From Evernia prunastri (Eukaryota > Ascomycota > Lecanoromycetes > Lecanorales > Parmeliaceae): 64,000 nucleotides of DNA. Where the stretch lies: the NCBI GenBank assembly GCA_003184365.1, contig NKYR01000002.1, positions 186,976 through 250,975 on the forward strand, read 5' to 3'. The translations under genes were made by a program, and so were the position numbers. The notes under the pieces were generated by a model that worked only from the letters and a program-made list of their open reading frames with translations, ran no database searches and had not been told where the DNA came from. Below, piece after piece: positions 10,683 to 21,560 of this stretch (position 1 is the stretch's first letter; each line of letters begins with the position of its first letter).

Positions 10683-13600
10683 ATGGCCGAATCAGAGGCC
10701 AACGCTGCGTCGTCTCGGGAATTGAGCGAGGAAGAATCCAACGACAGCTTTTTCGATGTAGAATATGACCGCGACTTGACTTCTGATACCCTCAAACGCT
10801 CGCTTGAGGACTGTCTTACCAACGTCAAGGCTGTAGGCTCGTTTGCAACATCGGGAGTGCTGGCTGAAACAACATTGCCGGGTCTTGCTGTGCACAATGT
10901 AGGCTCGATTGGATTCCCTCTGCAGGAAACACAGGTGAAGGATATAATTAGCGTCTGCCATCGTGCTCCCTTCGGCCAAGGTAGGGTCCGTCCCATATAA
11001 CAAAAGAAAGGTGTCTCAATTCCTGTTCTGCAGGGAATAGAACCATTGTCGACGGATCTGTGAGGAAGACTTGGCAACTGAATCCCGATCGATTCGAGCT
11101 GCGCAATCCGAAATGGCCTTCTGTGGTGCAGAAAGTCACCGAGCAGGTAGCTCGAGAATTGGAATGCGTAGGGCCCGCCTCGGTGGATGCGCAACTGTAC
11201 AAAATGCTGCTTTATGAAAAAGGCGCGATGTTTAAACCCCACAGAGAGTACGCATCATCCCGTCACAGTAGACCGAATATTCTCTCACATTACTAGTACG
11301 GAGAAAGCCCCCGGCATGTTTGGAACGCTTGTGATTTGCTTGCCATCAGAACATGAAGGTGGTGCCGTCGTAGCAAGTCATCGTGGGGAGTCTAAGATCT
11401 TCGAAACTGCTTCCGCATTCGACCAGACCTACATAGCTTGGTGAGAGTGCCTGTATATCTGAACTCAGATCCACAATGGCTGACCCCACACTCTAGGTAT
11501 GCCGACGTTACCCACGAGGTCAAGGCGGTTACTTCCGGATATCGCTTGGTATTGACTTACAATCTCATTGACCTCTCCCAGGGGTTACAGAGATCAGCGG
11601 CTTTGCTCTCAAGGGAAAAGAGGATGTTGAAAGGCATCATCTCTTCCTGGGCTAGAAGTATTGATAAAGCGGTATCCAAAGCACCAAACTTTGTAGCCTA
11701 CAAATTCGATCACAAATACACCGATGCAAGCCTCAGATTTCAATCCTTGAAAGGCTTAGACAAAGTTAAAGCAGAGTACCTTCGGGAGGCCTGTGCTGGA
11801 GCCGGCGCCTGCTTCTACCTAGCAAGCATGGAACGCACAGTGATGGGCTCTTGTGAGGATGGCTACAGTCGCCAGGCACGCTATCGGGACCGGGAGGTGC
11901 ATACTCTTGAGGACATTTTTGTAAACTCGACAGAGCTAAAGCGTATGATTGACACGAATGGATCCGTTCTAGCCAGAGAAATACCCATCAACAAGGCGGA
12001 CATTGTGCAAGAAGACCCATATGGCCGTAGTCCTGACAAAGAAGACTTCCAAGGTTACACTGGCAATGAAGGGGCCTCTGCCACACACTTCTACCATGAC
12101 ACCGTAGGAATTGCTTTCGCCTGCGCTGTGACTTAATCAGCACGCACTAACTTCGTATAGGTCGCAGTTCTCGTACCACTCAACTCGCTTTCCCGATTTT
12201 TGTCGAAGCACGTTCAACAAGGCATCGTCGATACGAACGTTTGATGTAAGCAGCTTCTTAAGAAGGTGCTAGAGAACCCTAAGGAGAAATCTTGCAGACA
12301 CGAGCTGTACCATCTTGCCGTCCTTATGATCCAGACACTACTCCGACCTCAGACCCCTCAAACGCCACAAGCAGTGAGAAGATACTTTGCGCCTAGAAAA
12401 GAGACTTTTCCCGTCCCGGAAGTCCAATGGCCCATTGAAGCTAGCATCATGCTTGAAGATCAAGCCTTGTTCGAGATGGCCATAGCATTTCCAACACTGT
12501 TGTCCTTGTCCTCATTCCTAAGTATCGGCAAGGCCATGTCTCTATTCGATCTACCTACCACTCATGCTAAGTACGTCTCGGACTATGTATCCCATTTTTC
12601 AGAGTTCTTCGGACTTCAACAAGTCGATGATTTCTAACAAGATGCTCCGAGTCAGGATCAACCATCTTATTTCGTGCTATTCGACGACGTTCTACGAGCA
12701 GTCTAGGGTGTTCGCATCGATTGCCAAGGGTTATAACATAGTGGGGAAAGAGCAAGCTGAAAGCGACGATGCAAGGCTCCAACAAATCAAGGACTGGGGT
12801 CATACGACTTGCATGCGCACACTGCACAATGTCGAGATAGTAGGCAGAGAGGATGGGCTCCACCTTGCTAAACTCGCAATTCGCCGAGGAGATCGGAAAC
12901 CACTTAGCGAGTACGTCTCCAGCTCACTCAAAGTACCAGGGGACTGCGGGCTAATCCTGTCAAGGTATCTGTATCTCGCAAAACCGTACGCCAAATTTAC
13001 TGCTTTCTTTGTCGCGTTTGTCACCCGCCTCTTGCGTGATACAGGCCCAGAGCGGACCCACTTGGTCGGTGATGCCTTTGACATCTTCCTTGAACTGCTG
13101 ACCTGCTTCCGGAATTCTCAGTCGAATGTCTGAGATCGAAAAAACGAAGGGAATCCGAATCTAATAGCCCACCAAACCCTATGCGGTGCATCATGAGCGC
13201 AGACGACGTTGTCACTTTGCTCGATATTCTCGACAGACACGATCTTGAGACTGAGGCACTCGAGGTGATCGGAAAATTGGAGGCAGAAGCTGGTGTAGTC
13301 GATATTGTTGCTTTTGAAAGCTTCTTCCTTCCTCTCCTCGAGGCTCTAATCGTAAGGGTAAGATGGACGTACGAACAGGTGACCCGCTATGAGAGGCTTG
13401 TAAAGACGACGCTCTTAATGTACGCAAGGCGCTTTGTGCAGATCGAACCCCAGACCGGCGATTGGACAAACATCCCCCAAGGCTGCGGCTGCTTGGACTG
13501 CCATCAACTCGATCTTTTCTTAGTCGACCCTTCGCAGCAGTCGATAAGGTTTCCTGTCCGCAGCAGCTCAAGGGCACATCTGCATCAGATGCTAGACCGC

Positions 13601-13936
13601 ACGGATATCAGGCATGTTACCGATCGAACCGTTGTAGAAACCCTCGTGGTGACAAAGCCCGCCACGCCCTCAATGGTGAAGCATCAGGAGTGGGAGAAGC
13701 GGTTCTCGAAGGCGGAGGAGCAGATCAAGAAGCTGGACCAAGAAACTCTAAAGCAGCTGCTGGGCGTTGATTATGAGTATCTGACCGAGCTCAGAAAATC
13801 GAGAAGAGGCCGTGAGGAGCTGCCTTCGGCGCGTGTCGCCGCAAGACGTCAGAGGCCAGATATAATAGACTTGACACAATGCAGAGAAGATGAAGAGACG
13901 TCTCAAGTACTTAGCGCAGATTCGACAGGGCTCTGA
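10683..13936 (+). pseudogene. 2-oxoglutarate/Fe(II) dioxygenase (prolyl 4-hydroxylase-like) gene with two apparent lesions
   Basis: Belongs to a large fungal family of about 800-1000-residue proteins with an N-terminal 2OG-Fe(II) oxygenase domain. Splicing at 11249/11297 rebuilds KPHRDTEKAPGMF, which holds the HxD iron ligands. The distal histidine is in DVTHEV and the 2OG-binding arginine in GYRLVLTYNL, so the catalytic core is complete. Further exons carry the helical C-terminal part ending in the CGCLDC block and a basic tail. Two problems are visible. An in-frame TGA occurs at 12242-12244, with coding similarity on both sides in the same frame. The reading frame also changes near 13120-13130 with no good intron to explain it. 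Both could be sequencing errors, but two in one gene suggest recent decay. The start may instead be an in-frame Met at 10581. The neighbours give no pathway hint. Confidence 0.62.
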
Positions 13937-15025
13937 GAAAACCGTATCTAGTCCATTCGGCATCCCTGTTCCTCTATGGCTCATAAAAAGAATAGACGAT
14001 GGACTGCAAAGCGGGTGGTTTTTGGACATAAATCGAGGATACGCTAGCTGTGGTGACGAAGAGTACACTTATCATAGATTGCACGATGATCTTCACTCTG
14101 GGGGTGATGTTGAGTAATAGCTCTGGAAATACACAGGACAAGTTGTACAAACCCGCGCGCCACATGCTATTAGCTGAAAGTCCAAGATTATAATAATCCT
14201 AATGAGACGTTCAAAGTGCCGCTTACTAGATACTGTTACTGGACCCGCAGAGCTTTTCGTTCGCCCGTCTCCGGAGACAGAAGCTGCCGCTGGGTGTTAC
14301 TTACCAACCAAGACTAGTAGGACTCATAACCGGGAGTCCCAGTGCCTGAGCTAGCTTCTGCTCATTTTGCGGTCTCAATGTACCACCAATTTTATTGCTT
14401 GGTAAGAGACCGTCCCTTTCTTTGAATCGCCGACTCTGCCAGTACGCGCAAACACTTCACACAGCCTAGAGCTCGAATATTATACTAGAAGCTCATCGAC
14501 AGCATTGCCTCCGGCGGGCAAAAAGGAGCACGTCGGAAGATGGAGAAGTAGTTGCATTGCCCACACGTCCATCACTGTTTCTCGTACCTGGCGCAAGGAA
14601 GCCATCGCAGTGCGGACTTGAGCATCGAGAGGACGATTCCAAAGACCGATGGGACCCGGTCTAAGACGGGTATGGGTGGCAAACACGGCACCACCAGTGT
14701 AAAGATCCGAAAGCTGTTCAGGCTTGGATGGATGAGATGCATGCCCACACGTACTCTAGCATCGATGCGTTGATAGCGGCTGAACTCTGGTATTGCCCTC
14801 CAGGAAAAGTTGCATGATATTCAACAACTACTGTTTTAGCTACTACATGTAGACAGTCAGCTTCATCACGTGGTGTAGTACCTTGCATGACGCGTAGAAA
14901 CGGAGATGGCTGTCTCGAAGAGGTTGCGGTGCAGCTGAGCTACACAATCGTGATACCAAACCCCTCGTGGCCATCATTCTCCTCCCTTCTCAGTAGAGCA
15001 TCCACCCTACCACCACGGACGACCC
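13937..15025. other. Intergenic, no gene supported
   Basis: About 1.1 kb with only short, overlapping open frames on both strands. I see no domain, repeat or RNA gene. Confidence 0.35.
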
Positions 15026-15495
15026 ATTTCGTTCAAGCGCTTTATCTACCGCGCAGTGGAGGACAGTGACGAAAACACCTCTTTCTTTCACACAGTCAAG
15101 TCCGATGCTGACGCATATGCCAACTTCGGGACTCCCCTGCTGAAACGCCAAATCGCCGCCCTCAGCGCCAAATTCAAATATCAGGTCGCCGAGAAAATAT
15201 GGCTAGGCGTCGTTGTTTGCATGCCCGTGACCGCCTCGGCCGCGTCCCAGTCAACAACGCCTGTGGGCTGTCTCAGCCTCATCCACCATCAAGCCGGGCA
15301 CGAGCACCCCCGCAGCAGCAACACCAGTATCGACATCATGGCCTCGTATCAGCGGCAAGGTTATGGTAGCGGGGTGATCGAGTGGGCTCTAGACTGGGGG
15401 TTTCTCGTAGCGGGGTTGCATTGAGGCTATATGGAGTTTTGGAATTTGGTTTGGATGGGAGGCAAAGGGAGGCTGAAATGAGAATGGGCAAGTAG
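15026..15495 (+). pseudogene. GNAT N-acetyltransferase remnant with internal deletion
   Basis: The N-terminal part (FIYRAVEDSDE, LLKRQ) and the acetyl-CoA loop region SIDIMASYQRQGYGSGVIEW match fungal GNAT acetyltransferases. The Q/R-x-x-G-x-G/A motif is RQGYGS. After DWGFLVAGLH the frame hits TGA. One frame over, from 15419, the sequence resumes with ALRLYGVLEFGLDGRQREAE, which corresponds to the last helix and strand of the domain. The segment normally between them, about a dozen residues, is missing from the DNA. An intron cannot explain this because the residues are absent. No ATG precedes the similarity in frame after a stop at 14951. The gene therefore looks dead. Confidence 0.6.
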
Positions 15496-15667
15496 GTGGG
15501 GTCGGGAAGCTACCAGTAGATTACGAATGGTGAGCATAGACATGGACGACGTGTGCTTCTTGGTGTAGCATTCACATCGCACAGGTGAAGTCCAGCAGAG
15601 TTTTGTCTTCTTGGCGCTCCACCTTCCACTTCCGCTCGCTTGATTCATTTCACACTTCCAGCATGCA

Positions 15668-16958
15668 ATGTCCTTTCGCAAACGCAATGTAGGCGTTGCA
15701 GGCCCCTCATCCACGCCTGCAACTCAGAAGGAACCTCCAACCACCCATGCCAGTGTCTCAGGCGTGCGCCCATCCCCCGTGGACGGCCGTCCCACAACCT
15801 CTACCGGCACCCAATCCCTCGATGACGTCCTCGCCGGCCACGCAGGCCTTGCCCTTGGCAATTCTTTGCTGATTGAAGAGAACGGAACTACGGACTTTGC
15901 AGGGGCCTTGCTGCGGTATTATGCCGCCGAGGGTATTGTCCAAGGACACAGGATGCATGTTGTGGGTGTAGGGGAGCAATGGGGAAGGGAGCTGCCTGGG
16001 CTTGTGGGAGCGGGCGGTGCTGTTGGTAAAGAGAGTGAAGCTGGTGCAGCAATGGAGAAAGAGAAGATGAAGATTGCGTGGAGGTATGAGAGGTTGGGGG
16101 AATTTGGGGCCGGGGCTGCTGGATCAAGAGGTGGGATTGCTCTACTTCTGCCGTGCTTCTTGGTGTACATATTAAAATTATTTATCGATGTCACGGGTAT
16201 GGTGAGCTGAGAGTCCCTCACTAACGTCCACAGCAGCACCAACGCCCAATCGAAATCCAATACCATCGAACCCAAGCCAAAGCGACGTCGTGGCGCCAAC
16301 ACAATTTTGTCACAGCTTCGACTTGACTAAACGCTTCTCTTTCCCAAATTCTGGCTCCATCAGCTACACTAACATTTCTCCCACAGCAAATAACCCATTC
16401 ACTGCAATCCTCCAGACAATTACGCAGGCAATTGCTTCCTCTCCTCCCAATACCATCCACCGCTTGATCGTTCCCATTCTCCTTTCTCCAGCTCTTTACC
16501 CGCCTTCAGCCAGCCATCCCGGGCATCTCCTTACCTTCTTACATTCCCTACGTGCTCTCCTTCGCCAGCACTCCACGCGTCTCTGTGCCATGCTCACACT
16601 CCCGCTTTCCTTATATCCACGCTCAACAGGCCTTGTACGCTGGATCGAGCTTCTGTGTGACGGTGTGCTCGAACTCGCTCCGTTCCCTCACTCAATCGAT
16701 ATCGAGCCGCCCTTGACCACAAGCTCCGGTTCCGGCAAGGCCGAGGAGAAGCCGCAAGGGATGCTGAAGATCCTTAAGTTGCCCGTGCTGACCGAGAAAG
16801 GGGGAGGAGGCGGGGGAGGTGATGATCTGGCGTTTTCGTTGAGCAGGAAGAGATTTGTGATCAAACCGTTCAGTCTGCCACCTGTTGAAGGAGACCAGGA
16901 GGCGCAGAGGGGTGAAGCGGAGGGCGGAAAGGTGGGGAAGGGGGACATTGAATTCTAA
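15668..16958 (+). CDS. ELP4: Elongator complex subunit 4 (PAXNEB family)
   Basis: RecA-like subunit of the Elp4-Elp5-Elp6 ring, which binds tRNA and supports Elongator's modification of wobble uridines. Two exons (15668-16130 and 16237-16958) give 394 residues, as usual for the family. The start MSFRKRNVG and the block STGTQSLDDVLAGHAGLALG match the family N-terminus, and LLIEENGTTDFAGALLRYYAAEG is the region where true RecA proteins carry a Walker A loop, which Elp4 lacks. LTKRFSF after the intron and the C-terminal RKRFVIKPFSLPP are also conserved. A glycine run (residues near 310) is a local expansion. The 106-nt intron is phase 1. A poorly conserved spacer upstream holds the GNAT remnant. 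Confidence 0.93.
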
Positions 16959-17063
16959 AGGTTGGTTGAAGATGTATTATTCGAGGTTACTGGGACTTGG
17001 ATGCGAACTTCGCTTATGAAGAGATGCCATTCTGGGCGCCTCTGACCCACAGCCCATTGGAGT

Positions 17064-17471
17064 TCATAATTCCTGCTGTTGCTGGAGGTGCAAAGTGGAA
17101 GGGGAGCAGTCCGTCGCAACTTGTGACGGCCCTTCAACGTCAACCTTCATATAGCCTGCGGTTGCAAACTGATTTTTGTCGTCCCGGAGAACAAGGACAA
17201 AGGTAGCTGTCTCTTCAAAAGCGCAAGGCGTTCGAGTGACACTTCCACTAAATGTGGAAGAGGAGTCACTGACATTCGGGATCCATCGAAGGGTAAAGCG
17301 TTCACTTCCGCAAGCGATCTTGCTTTCTACTTCGGTCCCTAAATGGACTTTCTCGAAGTTATCGTCGAACAGAAAGATAAGTAAGCGTGCTTCGGGACAA
17401 GGGCATTTTTTTCCATTAGCCACGTCCCAAATCGCCCTTTGGAGTCGATCGATTTGCCAAGAGTACTTCAA
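17064..17471 (-). CDS. Possible hypothetical protein (weak)
   Basis: An open frame of 135 codons with no domain I recognise, no signal peptide and no clear splice partner. It ends in a glutamine-rich tail. It is the longest uninterrupted frame between ELP4 and the 2EXR gene, and nothing else argues that it is translated. It may be chance. Confidence 0.18.
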   Translation of the reverse strand: MKYSWQIDRLQRAIWDVANGKKCPCPEARLLIFLFDDNFEKVHLGTEVESKIACGSERFTLRWIPNVSDSSSTFSGSVTRTPCAFEETATFVLVLRDDKNQFATAGYMKVDVEGPSQVATDCSPSTLHLQQQQEL

Positions 17472-17996
17472 TGTCTTGCAGACCAGGTCTCCCCTGTAGG
17501 AAAATATGTTGTCTCAGTGTTCAATACGTCTAATACAGCCGATTTCGCCGCATTTTACACTGCCCCTTTCAGGCTGTGCATTAGCTTGGCAAAGTCCGGA
17601 TCGGAACATAATGATGTGTGATCTGTCGTGCCTAATGACACACAAAGACAGTCAGTCTTGCTTATGGACAATAGTGGATGAGGATGTCGAAGGAGTGCCA
17701 GCATTGAGAGTTGATATTGCGGTATTAGTGTATTGAGAGGACCCCTGTGACTGCCTACTCAAAAGCGCTTATTAAAAGCGTACACCGCTCGTGCTTTCCT
17801 GATTCTAGAAATTCCTGATACTAGAGAACGGTTTCACATCTGTCAGAATTCCGTTCTCTTCCGTACTCTTCCGTTCTCTTTCATCCCGGCCATCCGCTAC
17901 AAAACCCAACACAAAAAAGCAAAACAAGGTGAACACCACACCATCAAAAACCACCTCCACACCCCCCCAACGCAATCGACCCCCACTCTCAGAACC

Positions 17997-18614
17997 ATGA
18001 CGACCATGCAGTCACAAACTACCACCAAACCCAGCAACACCCAAGCCTCACCCTTCCTCAACCTCCCGCTCGAACTCCGCCTCAAAATCTACGCCCTCGC
18101 CCTCCCTTCAAAACTCCGCGTCCGCCCAGTCGGCCTCTTCGCCCGCATGCTCTCCGAAGACCGCGACCCCCTCGCCCTCCTCCGCACAAACCACCTCATC
18201 CGCGCCGAAGCCCGGCCCGTCCTCTTCCGCAACGGCGCCTTCGACATCGAGCTCTACGACGACGTCTGCGCGCGCCATTTCACCGCCTGGATCGAGGGGG
18301 CGGGCGACGCGCTCGTGGGCCGGATGGAGCGGTTCGTCGTCGCGGCCTGCGTCGGGGGTCAGTTCGTCAAGGCCGAGGTCCGCGCGGAGGAAGCCGGCGC
18401 CGTCGTCGAGGGGTTTGTCGTCGGCGTGCAGTGGCGGGAGACTCCTTTCGGCTTTTTTGATTCGTCCCTGCAGGCGGCGTTGGGGTCGAGTTCTCTTCAG
18501 GCGGCTTTGGGTGATGTGAATGGAGGCTGGACGGGATGCTTCTCGGTTGCGGATGTCAAGACTGTTGTGGACGCTGTTATGCGGGGTGTACAGGCCCATG
18601 ATGGTGACTTTTAG
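17997..18614 (+). CDS. 2EXR/F-box-like domain protein
   Basis: A 205-residue protein of the abundant fungal 2EXR/F-box-like type. The N-terminal block FLNLPLELRLKIYALALP is the F-box-like helix pair, and LLRTNHLIRAEARPVLF is the second conserved piece. The function of such proteins is mostly unknown; some may serve as substrate adaptors. The first 130 codons use C-ending codons very heavily, unlike the 3' part. The C-terminus contains a nested duplication, the eight-residue unit SSLQAALG twice in tandem. The last 144 bp, including the stop codon, are repeated once more directly downstream. The ancestral protein may thus have ended differently. A single exon is sufficient. Confidence 0.75.
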   Translation: MTTMQSQTTTKPSNTQASPFLNLPLELRLKIYALALPSKLRVRPVGLFARMLSEDRDPLALLRTNHLIRAEARPVLFRNGAFDIELYDDVCARHFTAWIEGAGDALVGRMERFVVAACVGGQFVKAEVRAEEAGAVVEGFVVGVQWRETPFGFFDSSLQAALGSSSLQAALGDVNGGWTGCFSVADVKTVVDAVMRGVQAHDGDF

Positions 18615-18761
18615 GGGGCGGCGTTGGGGTCGAGATATTTGCAGGCGGCGTTGGGTGATGTGAATGGAGGGTGGACGGGATGTTTCTCGGTTGCGGATGT
18701 CAAGACTGTTGTGGACGCTGTTAGGCGGGGTGTATAGTCCCATGATGGTGACTTCTAGGGG
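18474..18761 (+). repeat. Tandem duplication, 2 x 144 bp, over the 3' end of the 2EXR gene
   Basis: Units 18474-18617 and 18618-18761 are near identical, including the word TGATGTGAATGGAGG and a TAG near each unit end. The period is 144 nt, a multiple of three. The first copy supplies the current C-terminus and stop; the second copy is now untranslated. In the second copy an internal ATGCGG has become TAGGCGG-like sequence, so it is diverging. Confidence 0.88.
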
Positions 18762-19510
18762 GCTGTGTCTTCGGCCGACTTAGTATCATGAATACAACAT
18801 TCGCCGTTCCATCTGATTCTCAGTCTTCTCAGCCTCCTCAGAGATCTCTTCCCCGCAAGCTGGAAGCAATCTCTCGTCGCTCAACCGCGTGGCCGCCTAG
18901 TTCAATTTGAGCAAGACCACACAACCTAGAACTCCACAGTCATCTGCGTCTTTTCGATCCCCCTTAGCCGTATTGTCCCCATTTTCCACACTTCCCCCTC
19001 ACATTCCACCCATTTCCGTGCAGCTTCCATCGAACGCTGCCGAGGAAAATGAAGACCACAGTGGCCGCAGAAGGGACGATCAGATAGTGCTAGAACACTG
19101 CTTGTAGTTCTGAACGACGGGGGGAAAAAATACTCTTGGAATCCAAACTAGAGAAGACTGCGATTCGCTGGAGTAAAAAAACATGGACAAAATCTCAGGC
19201 ATCGAGACAGGGGAGTAAAATGGGAAACAAGCCATGTCCACAGTATTGGATGCCTTAGCAAACGGAATCGGTGGGGTCCGCCGTGCCTCTAGATTCCCGA
19301 TTCTTCCCAAAGGCGAATGCCAGCTCAATGGCTCTCAAGTTTGATCCGCTGTCTAGGCCTGGATCACTGTTCCTCATCATTCTCTGCTCAGCATTGTAGG
19401 TTATTAGTATCAACATTCAGGTTCATTCCTTGACTGAGATGCATAGCGGCAATGTGTCAACATCCGGTCTATTATTCATACATCGTCAACGGCTATGAAG
19501 GAGTCTCCGC
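18762..19510. other. Intergenic, no gene supported
   Basis: About 750 nt downstream of both the 2EXR gene (plus) and the aldo-keto reductase (minus), so it must contain both terminators. No domain-bearing open frame is present. Confidence 0.35.
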
Positions 19511-20797
19511 CTAACCCTTGTTTGGCTTTATCGGCTTGTTGCCCTCGACGTAATCAAATTGCCCAGCGCAGTCCATCAACCAAACATCGCCGGGTCCCTT
19601 CGCGCCACCAGGCTTGTGACTCAAGAAGTTCAAAGGAAAACCAACATCGAAAGGCGCAGCTCCATCAATCTCTGCGATATCCTCATCGCTCAGCTCTAAG
19701 CTCAATGCTTCGATATTGCCCTTCAGGTGCTCGATCTTCCGCCCACCCACAATTGGGAAGACGTATGGCGCCTTATGCATGACATATGCGAGAGCGATCG
19801 ACGTGATCGCCGTACTCTTTCGATCAGCAATCTTCTCCAGCGCATCTGTGAGCTTGATCTGATTCTCCGTAGGCGGGGACATATTCCTGCCCTCCCCCTT
19901 CATCTCTTCCCTCTGTTTCTTCGTTTTGAAGTTCCCTCCACCGAGCGAACCCCAAGGCGCAATGCCCATGCCTTCGGAAGCACACATTGGGATGATGTCA
20001 CGCTCGAAGTCACGGCTAGCAGCGCTCCATTGGCCTTGGTAGACGACGAATTGGCGCAGACCATGATCGCGGGCATACTGGTTGGCTTTTGACACGACCC
20101 AAGCTGGAGTGTCGCTGACGCCGAGGTAGATGACTTTACCTTGTTGGACAACGGTATTCAGGCTCTGCATGAGTTCGGGAATCGAGGTCGTAAAGTCCCA
20201 CCAATGCACGTATAATATGTCGATGTAGTCCGTCTTCAACTTGCGTAGAGAATTTCTGAGTGAGACGTGGAGGGACTTGCCACCATTGCCTGTGTTGTTG
20301 CTGTGAATGATACCATCGTAACCTTTGTAATTGGTGAAACAGGTGGTGTATTTGGTAGCGATGACCATCTGATCACGAATTTCAGGGTGTTTGTGCAACC
20401 ATTCGCCAATCCACATCTCGGATTGCTCGGATTGGTAGTTGTTCGCGGTGTCGATAAAGTTACCGCCTTGACTGTGAAAGTAGTCGAGCAACTCGAAGAC
20501 AGACTCCTTCGACATTGTTCCCATCATGCCAGCCCTAGGATAAAATATTCAGCAATCAATTCGACATGTCAGTCGGCCATTGCACCGCCGTCTTCCGTAC
20601 AAGATGAAGAAGATGCATATCCCCGTCCAATGGAAGTTTGGGAGCAGAACGCTGGTGGTAGAAAATGTTTGGATTTCATACCATGCATCACCGAAATTCA
20701 TGGCGCCTATGCATAGCGGACTGACTTTGACGGCAGCAGAAGGAGAGAGCAAACGGTGTCTGCCGAGAAGAGATTTTGGGGGAGGCGCTGGATTCAT
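19511..20797 (-). CDS. Aldo-keto reductase, aryl-alcohol dehydrogenase / norsolorinate reductase type (AKR9-like)
   Basis: NADPH-dependent aldehyde or ketone reductase of the cytosol. Two exons (20797-20682 and 20534-19511) give 379 residues, typical for AKR9. Splicing rebuilds SPLCIGAMNFGDAW and the following GMMG, the standard start of the barrel. Catalytic residues are visible: Asp and Tyr in FIDTANNYQSEQSE, Lys in MVIATKYT and His in LYVHWWD. The cofactor-binding C-terminal part contains FPIVGGRKIEHLKGNIEAL. Members act on aryl alcohols and aldehydes or on polyketide intermediates. No biosynthetic partner is adjacent, so a detoxification role is as likely. The short intron is phase 2. Confidence 0.93.
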
Positions 20798-21560
20798 TGT
20801 GTGTAGGCGACTAATTGTGTACGATGAGATGTACAGAGTATATATAATCAAGGTAGCAGAAGTGTGCAATGGAATGGGGGAAAACAGTGTCGTTTTACGC
20901 TCTTTAAGTAATTTGGATCGACGTCATCTAACTCCGCGAGCTCCGTCGCCAGTATTCTCTTTATCTCCTTAAATCCGAAGCTGTTCAGAAATCGACTGGT
21001 CATGTCCGGGTAAGGTACGGATAAAACCGGTAAATTCCTTCCGCTCTCAGCCTCTCAGGTACCCGTCTCGCCCGTCGGCTCAAGCCTGGGGCACCCCTGG
21101 AAATAAATAAGTTGACGGTCTAATATGATTAATGTTTGAGTAGCTTGCATTTCTTTGAGTCACGATGCCCGGCACCATTAATGTATGATCAAGGCCATTT
21201 TTTGAAAAAGGATGCGATCAGTGGTGGGATGATTTCGCAAGCTTTAAGCGTTGACTTTTGGTGCCACGTTTCTATTATCTATATAGAAGCTATGTAAAAA
21301 GCTGGAAAGCAATGCCAATTACCAACGTTATAACATGGGGTATAGTCGGATGCGAAGACAAGTCGAATACAGGCGGTCGAGTCCATAGCAAAGCCAAGCT
21401 CCACGGCTCGTGCGGTCAACTCCAAATCAGAAAAAAAAACCCCCCTTCATCACGGAGACCAGACAGATCCTGAAACGCCGACTCCTCGCCCAACAGCATG
21501 AGCTCGTGCCTGAAACGATCGGGGAGACAGGCTGAAAGGGGGGATACAGACTGGGTAGGC
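20798..21560. other. Intergenic with promoter of the aldo-keto reductase
   Basis: The region upstream of the reductase start contains TATATATAA-like sequence near 20838, a reasonable TATA element on the minus strand. The rest, up to the 3' end of the SH3 gene, shows AT-rich stretches and no coding signal. Confidence 0.35.

Noticed and set aside
18108..18743. Long minus-strand open frame across the 2EXR gene
   Set aside because: It is a mirror of a GC-rich, C-ending-codon coding region and of the tandem duplication, with no domain of its own.
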